DNA from: UBA1783 sp964449115
GTDB taxonomy: Bacteria; Bacillota_I; Bacilli_A; Erysipelotrichales; Erysipelotrichaceae
Reading direction: 5' to 3'
DNA: 64,000 nt
Assembly (NCBI GenBank): GCA_964449115.1
Contig: CAYUXW010000005.1
Span: forward strand, 1-64,000
Part shown: positions 17,913-26,859 of the stretch, piece after piece
Layout of the letters: each line of letters begins with the position of its first letter
Numbering within the stretch: the stretch's first letter is position 1
Program-made: the position numbers and the translations under genes
The notes under the pieces: generated by a model
What the model saw: only the letters and a program-made list of their open reading frames with translations
Database searches by the model: none
What the model was told of the DNA's origin: nothing

Positions 17913-20900
17913 CTATTTTTTATTCTTTTTTTTACTTTTATACTGGTATACCGATAAGCCGACTATCGCTGCCAATGATACACTCATCAAAACTACCATG
18001 GTCACAACTATAGGCTTGAAGTTGTCTCCAGTCTTTGGTACCACAGGTGGAATATATGTATTGGTCACATTATAGCCTTCTACCTCTGAAGCATAGTTTT
18101 TAACCTCATCTTCAGTTATGGTATATTCTATCAGTTCACCATTTTCATATTTGTCAACACCCTCAAAGCTCCATGACCAGCCATCAGTCTCTGTTACAAC
18201 CACGAAGTCTACCTCTACATTACCATTCATCAGTCTGATAGTGATGCTTTCTGGTCTTCTTTCTGTCACATCATCATCAATCCAGATCTTTTCTCCTGCG
18301 ACATCAATTGTTTCAGGAGTATGGCGATTTTTTACTGTCAGAGTATTCTGATCATATTCAACCGTATAGCCTTTTGGCACTTCCACTTCTTCAACCATAT
18401 AAACTATTGTTTTACCATTATATTTAACTGGTAAATTAGTGAAGATATGGCTTTCATCGGTTTTATTAGTCAAGGTTACAAGTCCGTCAGCATCCATCAG
18501 AGTTCCAGAAGCTGAAGCATTTACCAGATCTGTCCATAAGACTACACTTCCATCAACTGTTGGAATAAGTTTCAATGTCACATCGGTTCTCAGACCATCC
18601 TGGTTACTGTTGTCATCCCAGACCTTGTTTACCGTAACACTGGTTGTACCAGGTGTTCTTGAGTTGGTCACATCATAACCCGTTCCAGCTTCATTTGCCT
18701 TGATAGTAGATTCATAGTTGTTACCAACTGCTTCTTCCTTGATAGTATAGATAATCAGTTTTCCCTTGTCATATTCAACCAGATTGCTGAACTTATCTTT
18801 CCAGCTGTTTGTACCATCCAGAGTTATCTTTTCTCCTGTAGCGATATCATCAGCATATAGCTCTACTGTCACAGAATCAGCTCTTACTCCATCCTGGTTT
18901 TTGTTGTCATCCCAGAACTTCTCAACCTGGATTTCCACTGTACGTTTATGGATACCTGAATCATTGAATCTAGAGGCATAGATTGCACTGGCCATCTCAT
19001 GTTTCTCTGGCATCTTGATTCCGGTTATTACTGTTGACTTCAAGAAGCCTGAGACATACTCGCCGGCTGCATCTGAATCGGTATAGTCATTGCCGATATT
19101 CATCGCTGACGCTCTGTAGTCTTCAATATAGTTGGTCACAAATCTAACACCGAACATACCAGCTGGTAGTCCGACAAATTTGTATCTTCCGGCTGATAAG
19201 TCTGTTATCTCTCCGGTATCAAGATCAAGCTGTTTTCCTAAAGCTACTGATACTGGATTTCCGGTCTCATCAAGATATGGAACATACTCGCCAGCGGCAT
19301 TCTGTATCAGCAGTGATACCGTACCTTCAATAAATACATCTTCACTTATCTGACGTATTCCATCAGCATTGGCATCATGCCACATCAAACCTTCCAAGGT
19401 TCTTTGAATAACATAAACCGGTGAACACACTTCATTTAATGCTCTTGAAAGTGTGTTGGCAAAAATATCTCCACCCTTGAGTTTAGGTTCAGTACTTAAT
19501 ACCACGTTCTGAACCAATGTCTTTCCACCATCTAAATCTCCCATAGTTACAACAGCCGTTACTGCTCCTGTGACTCCGGTTATGGCACCTGTTACTGGAT
19601 CAAGTGTTGCTTTTATCCAATTAACTTCATCCAGATTCTCTAAAATCGATTTTCCAGCTCTGATATCAGCAGGATTATAGTCCTGAGATATCGTTCCTCG
19701 AACTGTTAAATCCGTAGTATAGTAGACTTCCCATTCTGACAGGTTTTCAACTGTCGATAGAGATGTGTCAATTGACCACTCCTGAAGAATTGTCTGAGTT
19801 GTTGGATCAAATTTAGACCCACATATATCCCCATTAAATGGGAAGGTGTCTAGAATTATCGCATCTGTGTAAGGATTTATCGCATTGTTTGATACATAGG
19901 CTTTCCAGCCAATATCTTCACTCAGATCAACATATTTTGAATACGGTATCTTAGCCAGTGAGGTAGCTGAAAGTTTGGAAACCTTGATTCCCACCTCATC
20001 ATAGTTACCGTTTACTTTGGTTTTTTCACGATTATCTTCAGTAGCACTTATCCAAACCTTGTTAAGCAAATGCTCATTGTTTGCTACATCATTAGGTGTT
20101 CCTGGTTCACCAATATTGGCACTGTAGATAATCTTTGGCATATCACTGTTGACTACAACATTTTCAATAAACCAGGTCAGGGTTGTTTCTCCTGTTGTTG
20201 TGTTTACGACTATTGTTGAAGGTTCAATCTGAACTCCACCTGTAACTGTACCCTGTCTTCCAGAAGCAGGATTTTGAGTATAGGTTCCACCAAAATAAGC
20301 TGAACCATCAATATAGGTTAAACCTTTTGGCAGAACATCAACTATCGTAACATTTGTCAGTATTTGCTGTTGTGAAGGCACAAGGGTCTTAACTGAAGGA
20401 GTCAGTCTGAAATCGACAACTCTCTGGTAAGCATCTAAGTCAAAGTTTTTCTTTTCCTGGCCACCAGCTTTTTGGACTACTTCCTTTTTAATTGCGGCAG
20501 TATAAGGAGTGACATACACTGAATCTCCTCGGTTACTTGAACCAACATGTCCGCCTATATTTGCTCCATCCTTATAGATTGCTTTTGAATAATAAATTTT
20601 ATTATTATTAGTCACTGGATAATTATAAATAGTTGCTTTTGGATAAACGACACCATCTAAATTATCATAGCGACGAGGAATATATTTTCCGGCATCATTA
20701 TATGCTTTACCCAACCATACATTGCTTCGCTGAACAATCTGATATACAACATCAGTTGGCGCATTAGCTTTTACTTTTACTGGTACAGAAAAGAATACTT
20801 GGGTTCTGGCAACTCTTGGATTATCATTTCTAGCCTCAGCTAAAATTCCAACAACCACACCATATGCTTGGGCTTCTTCCAGCGTTTTAAAGTAAACAAG

Positions 20901-23507
20901 ATCTGCTTCAATAGCATCATCCATCTCAAAATCACTGACCCAAACTTGACCATTTGGTTTGCAGGCATATAGGAAAGTCGCCGTAAATGTGCTATCAAGA
21001 TATCCCTGTTTTGTGTGGATTTGTGGCTCTCCAGTCAGTTCTAAGCCTACAGGGTCAAACTTCATTAGTGAATTAAGGGCATATATCGCATTGCGCTGTT
21101 CCCCATTAGGGTTATATACACCACCCCAAAGAATAGCAAACTGCTGATCACGGGTAGCAGTATCTTTGCCAGTATATATCCACTCAAGTGTACCAGCAAT
21201 ATCAGTTCCATCATAATGGTTGACAGAGCGGATATACTGTATACGATTGTCATAAGTTCCTGGCATTGCTAGATATACTGTTCTAACCAGTGTATCATCT
21301 TCTAATGGTAAGCCTTCTTTGTTTGGCTTAGTCTGATTGCTATTATCTGTAACTATAGGAAGACTTCCTGCTGTCGGAGAGCTGGCGCGTAAATTTACAT
21401 CAGTAATTACAAACTCAACTGTTCCATTGCCTCCATAAACCGTTGGTAAATAAGTTTCATTTTCTCCAAAAGGAACAACAACGAATAATTCAGCTCCACT
21501 AAAGCCACCAATATGAGTAGATCTAACTCCATTTTCGGCGTTAAAATAAACTTTTGATATAAGAGAATTTCCAAAATCTCCATTTGGAAAATAATTAGGA
21601 TTAATTACATAATTATCTACTGTAAAGGATACTGTACTTCCCGTTTGACTGCCAGTCCAGGTTCCTCCATTCCAAACAGTAACAGTTCCTGTTGTTGGAG
21701 AATATTCACCCATAGGTCTATTTTTACTGGTAGGATTAAGAGTGGAACTGCCAGGAGATGCATTTACCCCATAACGTAATTGAACATACTTAACAATATC
21801 TCTTCCATCTAATTGAATTGTACTGGATGAGTTTCCTTCATAAGACCAGACTAGTGGAACATATAAAGATTGGCCTGACAAATCAAATACCGCTCCATCT
21901 TCTCTTCTAAATGTAACTTTGAAATTTAAATCAAAGGTAATTGGGCCTTCTGGAATCGCAACTCCTTTTAATCCATCATTTGGATCAATATTATAAAGCT
22001 GCAAGGTAATTCCATAGCCAACAAGTCGACCATAAACACCGCCAGCATCCTTGTTCATTGCCAGCTCGTTGCCAGTAGAAAAATTAAAGGTATCTAGCCC
22101 ATTGGCGTACATGTTATGAATCTCTTTTAACTGCACATTGAGTCTCAGCTCACTGCTGACTGTTACAGGATCTCCATAAACTGTCTTTGCTTCAACCCTA
22201 TTATGTTTTGGACACACTCCATCGAGATGGTTGTGTTCCAGCCATATTGTAAATTTCGGTTCTATCGTAGAACCATTTTCAATATTCAATACACGAACAA
22301 CCGCATTTAAGGTTGCACTACCTGGAAATGCACTTGGATTTGGTTCTACAGGAACGACAAATCTTTTCCCAGTTAAAACCTGAGACATAACTCCATCAAC
22401 TAATTTATTTTCAATAACATAGTAGCTTTCACCATCTTTTTTATCGGCTAGTTCAGCTATGTTATTTACTTTCAGACCAATCCAGGTCATGCCATCTACA
22501 TCCCATTCAGCCTGGTCTGCTCGATATGGCAAAACAAATTCATAATACAGATATCCTTCCTTAACTCCCAGATATTCTCCAGAAATTGCGGTAGAATAAC
22601 TGAAATCATAAGAAACCGTATCAAAAGTTCTTACTATTCTATTATCTGGACAGCAGTCATTTCCTGGACGGTCTTTATAGCTTGGATCATTTGGATCTTC
22701 TGAAGTATCAAACGGTCCGGTTCCATCCTGAATGTCGACTATTTCAAAACGACTTACATAAGCCCAGTCTCCATCCAGAAATTCAGCTACACTGCCATCT
22801 TTTAAAACAAACTCATCATAAAGAGCCTGATACTTGCCCATTTCTTGAGGGCCAATGTACGCTTCTAAAAGATTCTGCTCTCCATCAGTCAGAAGATTAA
22901 ATTCATTTGTTATGTTTATAAGTTTAGATCTTAATTCCAATCTCTCAGCATTAGTATAATTAACCGCTTCACTCATTTCTGGAAGAGCTTTTATATCATC
23001 TGCCAAGGCTTGACCTTTTACTTTTACAGTTACAGTATCTATTTCCAAGTCAGCAATAGTGGCATCATCAAAAGTGGCCTTTAAAACATATTCGCCATCC
23101 TTATCACTATTATAGATATTTAAAGGATCTGCAGAAGTCCACGATATGGTTTCAGCACGGGTTTCTTCTGTTCCATTTTCCAGAGTATAGACAACAAGCA
23201 GTGTTGACTGAAGTCCTATCTCTTCAAAAGCCGTTCCCACCATTACTTCATAAGTATTAGGATAAGGCTTGGCTATCTCTTTTACAGTTTCTCCTGCATT
23301 TAAACCCATCAGATTAATTCCGAAAGGATTATTATTGTTAAAACCGTTGTTTCTTTGTTCATTCCGGTAAAAATCATTATTTACATCTACAACTGTCTTT
23401 GCCCGCACCGTGTTTGGATTTAATATTCCATTATTTATTCCAAACTGACAGACAAGCATTAACAAAACAATAATTAAGGTTAATAGTCTTTTAATTTTGC
23501 TCTCCAT
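17913..23507 (-). CDS. Large Cna-B domain surface protein with VPKTG sorting signal
   Basis: A 1864-residue wall-anchored protein. The start at 23507 (MESKIKRLL) follows GGAG and gives a normal signal peptide (about 1-38). The long central part has beta-rich repeats I cannot name. It is followed by an SdrD_B-like domain (about 1370-1490; GLMWHDANADGIRQ) and three Cna-B domains (about 1515-1820) with Lys in VEKFWDDN, VNKVWDDN and GEKIWIDD and matching Glu in YTIKEE, YMVEEV and YTITED. Those residues are consistent with internal isopeptide bonds. It ends VPKTGDN, a hydrophobic helix and KSKKKNKK, a sortase substrate with Val instead of Leu. No sortase gene is nearby. It is probably an adhesin or pilin-like stalk. 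Confidence 0.88.
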   Translation of the reverse strand: MESKIKRLLTLIIVLLMLVCQFGINNGILNPNTVRAKTVVDVNNDFYRNEQRNNGFNNNNPFGINLMGLNAGETVKEIAKPYPNTYEVMVGTAFEEIGLQSTLLVVYTLENGTEETRAETISWTSADPLNIYNSDKDGEYVLKATFDDATIADLEIDTVTVKVKGQALADDIKALPEMSEAVNYTNAERLELRSKLINITNEFNLLTDGEQNLLEAYIGPQEMGKYQALYDEFVLKDGSVAEFLDGDWAYVSRFEIVDIQDGTGPFDTSEDPNDPSYKDRPGNDCCPDNRIVRTFDTVSYDFSYSTAISGEYLGVKEGYLYYEFVLPYRADQAEWDVDGMTWIGLKVNNIAELADKKDGESYYVIENKLVDGVMSQVLTGKRFVVPVEPNPSAFPGSATLNAVVRVLNIENGSTIEPKFTIWLEHNHLDGVCPKHNRVEAKTVYGDPVTVSSELRLNVQLKEIHNMYANGLDTFNFSTGNELAMNKDAGGVYGRLVGYGITLQLYNIDPNDGLKGVAIPEGPITFDLNFKVTFRREDGAVFDLSGQSLYVPLVWSYEGNSSSTIQLDGRDIVKYVQLRYGVNASPGSSTLNPTSKNRPMGEYSPTTGTVTVWNGGTWTGSQTGSTVSFTVDNYVINPNYFPNGDFGNSLISKVYFNAENGVRSTHIGGFSGAELFVVVPFGENETYLPTVYGGNGTVEFVITDVNLRASSPTAGSLPIVTDNSNQTKPNKEGLPLEDDTLVRTVYLAMPGTYDNRIQYIRSVNHYDGTDIAGTLEWIYTGKDTATRDQQFAILWGGVYNPNGEQRNAIYALNSLMKFDPVGLELTGEPQIHTKQGYLDSTFTATFLYACKPNGQVWVSDFEMDDAIEADLVYFKTLEEAQAYGVVVGILAEARNDNPRVARTQVFFSVPVKVKANAPTDVVYQIVQRSNVWLGKAYNDAGKYIPRRYDNLDGVVYPKATIYNYPVTNNNKIYYSKAIYKDGANIGGHVGSSNRGDSVYVTPYTAAIKKEVVQKAGGQEKKNFDLDAYQRVVDFRLTPSVKTLVPSQQQILTNVTIVDVLPKGLTYIDGSAYFGGTYTQNPASGRQGTVTGGVQIEPSTIVVNTTTGETTLTWFIENVVVNSDMPKIIYSANIGEPGTPNDVANNEHLLNKVWISATEDNREKTKVNGNYDEVGIKVSKLSATSLAKIPYSKYVDLSEDIGWKAYVSNNAINPYTDAIILDTFPFNGDICGSKFDPTTQTILQEWSIDTSLSTVENLSEWEVYYTTDLTVRGTISQDYNPADIRAGKSILENLDEVNWIKATLDPVTGAITGVTGAVTAVVTMGDLDGGKTLVQNVVLSTEPKLKGGDIFANTLSRALNEVCSPVYVIQRTLEGLMWHDANADGIRQISEDVFIEGTVSLLIQNAAGEYVPYLDETGNPVSVALGKQLDLDTGEITDLSAGRYKFVGLPAGMFGVRFVTNYIEDYRASAMNIGNDYTDSDAAGEYVSGFLKSTVITGIKMPEKHEMASAIYASRFNDSGIHKRTVEIQVEKFWDDNKNQDGVRADSVTVELYADDIATGEKITLDGTNSWKDKFSNLVEYDKGKLIIYTIKEEAVGNNYESTIKANEAGTGYDVTNSRTPGTTSVTVNKVWDDNSNQDGLRTDVTLKLIPTVDGSVVLWTDLVNASASGTLMDADGLVTLTNKTDESHIFTNLPVKYNGKTIVYMVEEVEVPKGYTVEYDQNTLTVKNRHTPETIDVAGEKIWIDDDVTERRPESITIRLMNGNVEVDFVVVTETDGWSWSFEGVDKYENGELIEYTITEDEVKNYASEVEGYNVTNTYIPPVVPKTGDNFKPIVVTMVVLMSVSLAAIVGLSVYQYKSKKKNKK

Positions 23508-23597
23508 ACCATATTCTCCGTTTTTCCCACCAAAAAAAAATATTTGTCTAAAATGACTTTTATAAATTGTAGCATTTATATATGCCATTTACAAGAA

Positions 23598-23630
23598 AAA
23601 AAGCAACATCCAAACAAAAGATGTTGCTTT
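23598..23630 (-). terminator. Terminator of the SDR gene
   Basis: An 11-bp AAAGCAACATC/GATGTTGCTTT stem followed by a T run on the minus strand, about 97 bases after the SDR stop. Confidence 0.8.
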
Positions 23631-23726
23631 AATTCAAAATTTTCAATAGATATCACATATGTTTAAAATATGTTAAATCTATTTAAAACCAGCGCCTTAT
23701 TCAGTTAATTGAATTAGTAAACTGAA

Positions 23727-24512
23727 TTAAATACAAGTGTAACCACCGTCAACCGCGATGATCTGACCTGTAACATAGCTTGATTCTTCAGCAGCTAAGA
23801 ATACTGCAGCTGAGTTCAATTCACCTTCGTTACCATAACGTGCCATTGGTACAGTTCTATTAGCGAATTCCTGGAAGAAATCACTATTTAATGTTTCAGT
23901 TGTTAATTCAGTATAGAAGTAACCTGGACAGATACAGTTTACTGTAACACCTGATTTAGCTAATTCAGCAGCTGCACCTTTTGTAAAGTTAACAACAGCG
24001 CCTTTAGTTGCATGGTAAGCAATTGTAGGAATAGCCAGGTTTCCAACTAAACCATAGATTGAAGAAATATTAATTACACGACCGAATGTTTGATTGCCTG
24101 CTTCAATATTTTCTTTCATGTATCCAGCAAATGCTTTTGTAACTGCAAATACTGAAGTTAAGTCTAAATTAACTGTAAAGTCCCAGTCTTCTCTTTTGAA
24201 ATCAACTAATGGTGTTCCAGTTCCTCTTTCACCACCAGCATTGTTAATGATAACTTCACAATGTCCAAATGTTTTCTTTGTTTCTTCAACTGCATTAGCA
24301 ATTAATTCTGCACTTGTAATATCACATGCTACTGGTAAAACTTTAACTCCGTATTTTTCTGACCATTCTTTTGCACTTGCTTCTAAACGCTCTAATCTTC
24401 TAGCCATAATAACAAGATCAGCACCAAGTTTTGCAAAACCTTCAGCCATCTGTTTTCCTAAACCAGATGATGCACCAGTGATTGCAACTACTTTTCCTTT
24501 AAAATTAAACAT
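23727..24512 (-). CDS. Short-chain dehydrogenase/reductase (SDR)
   Basis: A 261-residue classical SDR that oxidises or reduces a hydroxyl/keto group with NAD(P). The cofactor motif TGASSGLG is at about residues 14-21, NNAGG near 91, the catalytic Ser in INISSIYG, and Tyr-Lys in YHATK. It resembles gluconate 5-dehydrogenase, 3-oxoacyl-ACP reductase and hydroxysteroid dehydrogenase groups; the substrate cannot be fixed by eye. It is divergent from the flavoenzyme at 24826 with a similar promoter, so the two may act in one reductive pathway. Confidence 0.88.
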   Translation of the reverse strand: MFNFKGKVVAITGASSGLGKQMAEGFAKLGADLVIMARRLERLEASAKEWSEKYGVKVLPVACDITSAELIANAVEETKKTFGHCEVIINNAGGERGTGTPLVDFKREDWDFTVNLDLTSVFAVTKAFAGYMKENIEAGNQTFGRVINISSIYGLVGNLAIPTIAYHATKGAVVNFTKGAAAELAKSGVTVNCICPGYFYTELTTETLNSDFFQEFANRTVPMARYGNEGELNSAAVFLAAEESSYVTGQIIAVDGGYTCI

Positions 24513-24561
24513 ATTGAATAACCTCCTCTTTTCAAATATTTATTTCCATACGTCATTTACA

Positions 24562-24590
24562 ATTGTACACTTTTTAAAAATCTATTTCAA
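24562..24590 (-). promoter_or_regulatory. Promoter of the SDR gene
   Basis: On the minus strand: TTGAAA, a 17-base spacer, TACAAT. The -10 lies inside the palindrome TACAATTGTA. Confidence 0.65.
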
Positions 24591-24742
24591 TGTAAATCAA
24601 GCAAATTATAGCCACTTGTGAATTTTTTAGCTTTTAAAACTTTTGATTTGTTAATTTAACATAGATTTAAAGATTTAAATTGTCTTAAATGTAAAATAAG
24701 TTGTTTTTTACAAATTTTTATTATTTTATTTCACTATTTTTG

Positions 24743-24776
24743 ACTTGTGAAAATATTTTAAAAATAGACTTGTGAA
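24743..24776 (+). repeat. Direct repeats of ACTTGTGAA, candidate operator
   Basis: Two GACTTGTGAAAA copies lie 25 bases apart, the second covering the -35 (TTGTGA) of the flavoenzyme promoter. A third ACTTGTGAA is at 24614-24622. Spacing and position suggest a regulator binding site; this is inference. Confidence 0.5.
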
Positions 24777-24799
24777 AAAATTGTTTAACATTGTACAAT
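24770..24799 (+). promoter_or_regulatory. Promoter of the flavoenzyme gene
   Basis: TTGTGA (24770-24775), an 18-base spacer and TACAAT (24794-24799). The -10 is part of a perfect ATTGTACAAT palindrome. A strong AAAGGGGG ribosome binding site follows before the ATG at 24826. Confidence 0.65.
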
Positions 24800-24825
24800 A
24801 AGATGAGGACAAAGGGGGAAAAATA

Positions 24826-26763
24826 ATGAATTATCAAAAATTGTTTACTCCTATGAAAATAGGAAATATGGAAGTGAAAAATAGACTGGTCATGTCTCCA
24901 ATGGGAACAAACTCTGCTTTTACCAGCGGACGTAAAGATGATCAGGAAATTGATTACTTTGTAAGACGTGCCAAAGGTGGAGTTGGTATGATTATCAATG
25001 GCTGTCAGATGTTAAATGAAGTTATTGCTCAAGGAACAATGGAAGGTTACTTGGATAGCTTCAGTGTCTTACCTGCTCTGACTTCGATGGTCGATGCCGT
25101 TCAACGCTATGGCACAAAAATAGTCTGTCAGATTTCTCCAGGAACTGGTAGAAATGCTTATCCAGATACTTTAGGTCAGCCACCAATCAGTGCTTCAGCA
25201 ATCCCAAGTGCTTTTGATCCAAATGTTATTTGTCGCGCTTTAACTAAAGAAGAAATTCAGGATATTATGAAAGGAACTGAATTTGCGGCTGGTTTAGCTA
25301 GAGATGCTGGTTATGATGCTATTGAAATTCATGCTCATGCTGGTTATCTGATTGACCAGTTTATGAGTGCCTGCTGGAACAAACGTGAAGATGAATATGG
25401 TGGAAGTCCAGAAAATCGCGCTCGCTTTGCTAGAGAAATGGTTGCTGCCTGCCGTAGGGCGGTTGGACCAGATATGCCAATTTTATTTAGAATTGCTTTA
25501 GACCATCGTTCTGAAGGTGGAAGAACAATTGAAGAATCTATGGCTTTACTTGAAGCATTGGATGATGGCAATATTGATGCATTTGACATTGATGCAGGAT
25601 GTTATGATTCTTTAGACTACATCTTCCCTCCTTCTTATTTAGGAACTGCATGTATGGATTATGTCTGTAAAGAAGCTAGAAAACATACTGATAAACCATT
25701 ACTGAATGCTGGTAACCATGATCCAGAATCAGCTGTACGTTTAATTGAATCAGGAGAAGCAGACTTCGTTATGATGGGCCGTCCATTAATCGCTGATCCA
25801 GATTTACCAAACAAACTGATGAATGGTTTAAGAAATGAAATTCGTCCATGTATTCGCTGTAATGAATTCTGTATTGGACGTATTTGGAACAATCACACCA
25901 AGTTAGGTTGTGCAGTCAACGTTGAAGCGATGGAAGAAGTTCGTTTCCAGATTGAAAAAACTGAAAATCCATTAAATGTTGTTATCGTTGGTGCAGGACC
26001 TGGTGGCTTGGAAGCTGCTCGTGTTGCTGCTATTGCAGGTCATAAAGTAGCTATCTATGATAAAGGTTCTGCACTTGGTGGTACTATGCGTACTATCGCA
26101 ACTTCAAACTTCAAGGAAAAGATTGCTGAACTTGCTAGATACTATGAAGTGAAATTAGCTAAATTAGGTGTTGAAATTCATCTTAATACTGAAGTTAAAG
26201 GAGATGAAGACTTCTTAGAAAAAGCTGATAGGATTATTGTCGGCACTGGTGCTGTTCCATTCAAACCAAATATTCCAGGTGTTAACTGTGATAAGGTAAT
26301 TGATATTGTCTCTGCTCATGCTAATGAAGAATTAATCAAGGGTGATAATATCGTTATTTGTGGCGGTGGCTTATCTGGATGTGAAGCTGCTCTTGAGTTA
26401 GCTGAAGAAAAAGGAAAGAATGTAACTGTTGTTGAAATGCTGGTCGAATTTGCTAAAGACGCGATGTTTATCAACAAGATTACTCTATTCAACAAACTGG
26501 CTGAAAATAACGTTACATTATTAGCTAATACCAAAGTTGTGGGAATTACTGATGAAGGTGTTGAAGTTGAAACTGCTGATGGCAAAAAATTCTTGCCAGC
26601 TGATACCATTATTTCATCATTCGGTATGAAGCCTCTTACTGAAGTGGCTGATAAAATCAGTGCAAAATATCACAACAAGACTAGAAAAGTTGGAGACTTG
26701 TACAAACTCGGAAAAATTGGAGATGCTATCCGTCAAGGATATTACGCAGGCTTTTCAATCTAA
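24826..26763 (+). CDS. Old yellow enzyme / 2,4-dienoyl-CoA reductase-like FAD/FMN iron-sulfur oxidoreductase
   Basis: A 645-residue enzyme of the NADH:flavin oxidoreductase family that reduces activated C=C bonds. An FMN-binding TIM barrel (about 1-340) includes EIHAHAGYLIDQF and GGSPENRARF. A 4Fe-4S site follows (CIRCNEFC and a later Cys). A FAD/NAD-binding half (about 380-645) has VGAGPGGLEAARVA and CGGGLSGCEAALELA. Relatives include 2,4-dienoyl-CoA reductase, enoate reductases and bile-acid BaiCD/BaiH. I cannot choose the substrate from the sequence. It is a single gene, divergent from an SDR and ended by a terminator. Confidence 0.9.
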   Translation: MNYQKLFTPMKIGNMEVKNRLVMSPMGTNSAFTSGRKDDQEIDYFVRRAKGGVGMIINGCQMLNEVIAQGTMEGYLDSFSVLPALTSMVDAVQRYGTKIVCQISPGTGRNAYPDTLGQPPISASAIPSAFDPNVICRALTKEEIQDIMKGTEFAAGLARDAGYDAIEIHAHAGYLIDQFMSACWNKREDEYGGSPENRARFAREMVAACRRAVGPDMPILFRIALDHRSEGGRTIEESMALLEALDDGNIDAFDIDAGCYDSLDYIFPPSYLGTACMDYVCKEARKHTDKPLLNAGNHDPESAVRLIESGEADFVMMGRPLIADPDLPNKLMNGLRNEIRPCIRCNEFCIGRIWNNHTKLGCAVNVEAMEEVRFQIEKTENPLNVVIVGAGPGGLEAARVAAIAGHKVAIYDKGSALGGTMRTIATSNFKEKIAELARYYEVKLAKLGVEIHLNTEVKGDEDFLEKADRIIVGTGAVPFKPNIPGVNCDKVIDIVSAHANEELIKGDNIVICGGGLSGCEAALELAEEKGKNVTVVEMLVEFAKDAMFINKITLFNKLAENNVTLLANTKVVGITDEGVEVETADGKKFLPADTIISSFGMKPLTEVADKISAKYHNKTRKVGDLYKLGKIGDAIRQGYYAGFSI

Positions 26764-26771
26764 AAGTAAAG

Positions 26772-26823
26772 AAAAAGGTTGTAAACTACTTCTCATTTCA
26801 AAGTAGGCTTACAGCCTTTTTTA
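26772..26823 (+). terminator. Bidirectional terminator between flavoenzyme and metallophosphoesterase
   Basis: A long imperfect stem pairs AAAAAGG with CCTTTTT and continues through TGTAA/TTACA and CTACTT/AAGTAG, with T runs. Confidence 0.75.
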
Positions 26824-26859
26824 TTTTTAAGAAGACAAAATCAATATTCAAATAAACAA

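Larger units (their letters stand above)
24513..24825. other. Divergent regulatory region between SDR and flavoenzyme
   Basis: No gene seen; very AT-rich. It holds two opposing promoters and three copies of ACTTGTGAA (24614-24622, 24743-24751, 24768-24776). The third overlaps the -35 of the flavoenzyme promoter. Confidence 0.65.

Noticed and set aside
24094..24621. Long open frame on the plus strand opposite the SDR gene
   Set aside because: It is a shadow of the SDR coding sequence with no family resemblance or own ribosome binding site.
23727..26763. A bile-acid dehydroxylation (bai) operon
   Set aside because: Only an SDR and a generic ene-reductase are present; no baiB, baiE, baiF or baiG neighbours, so the label would be overreach.
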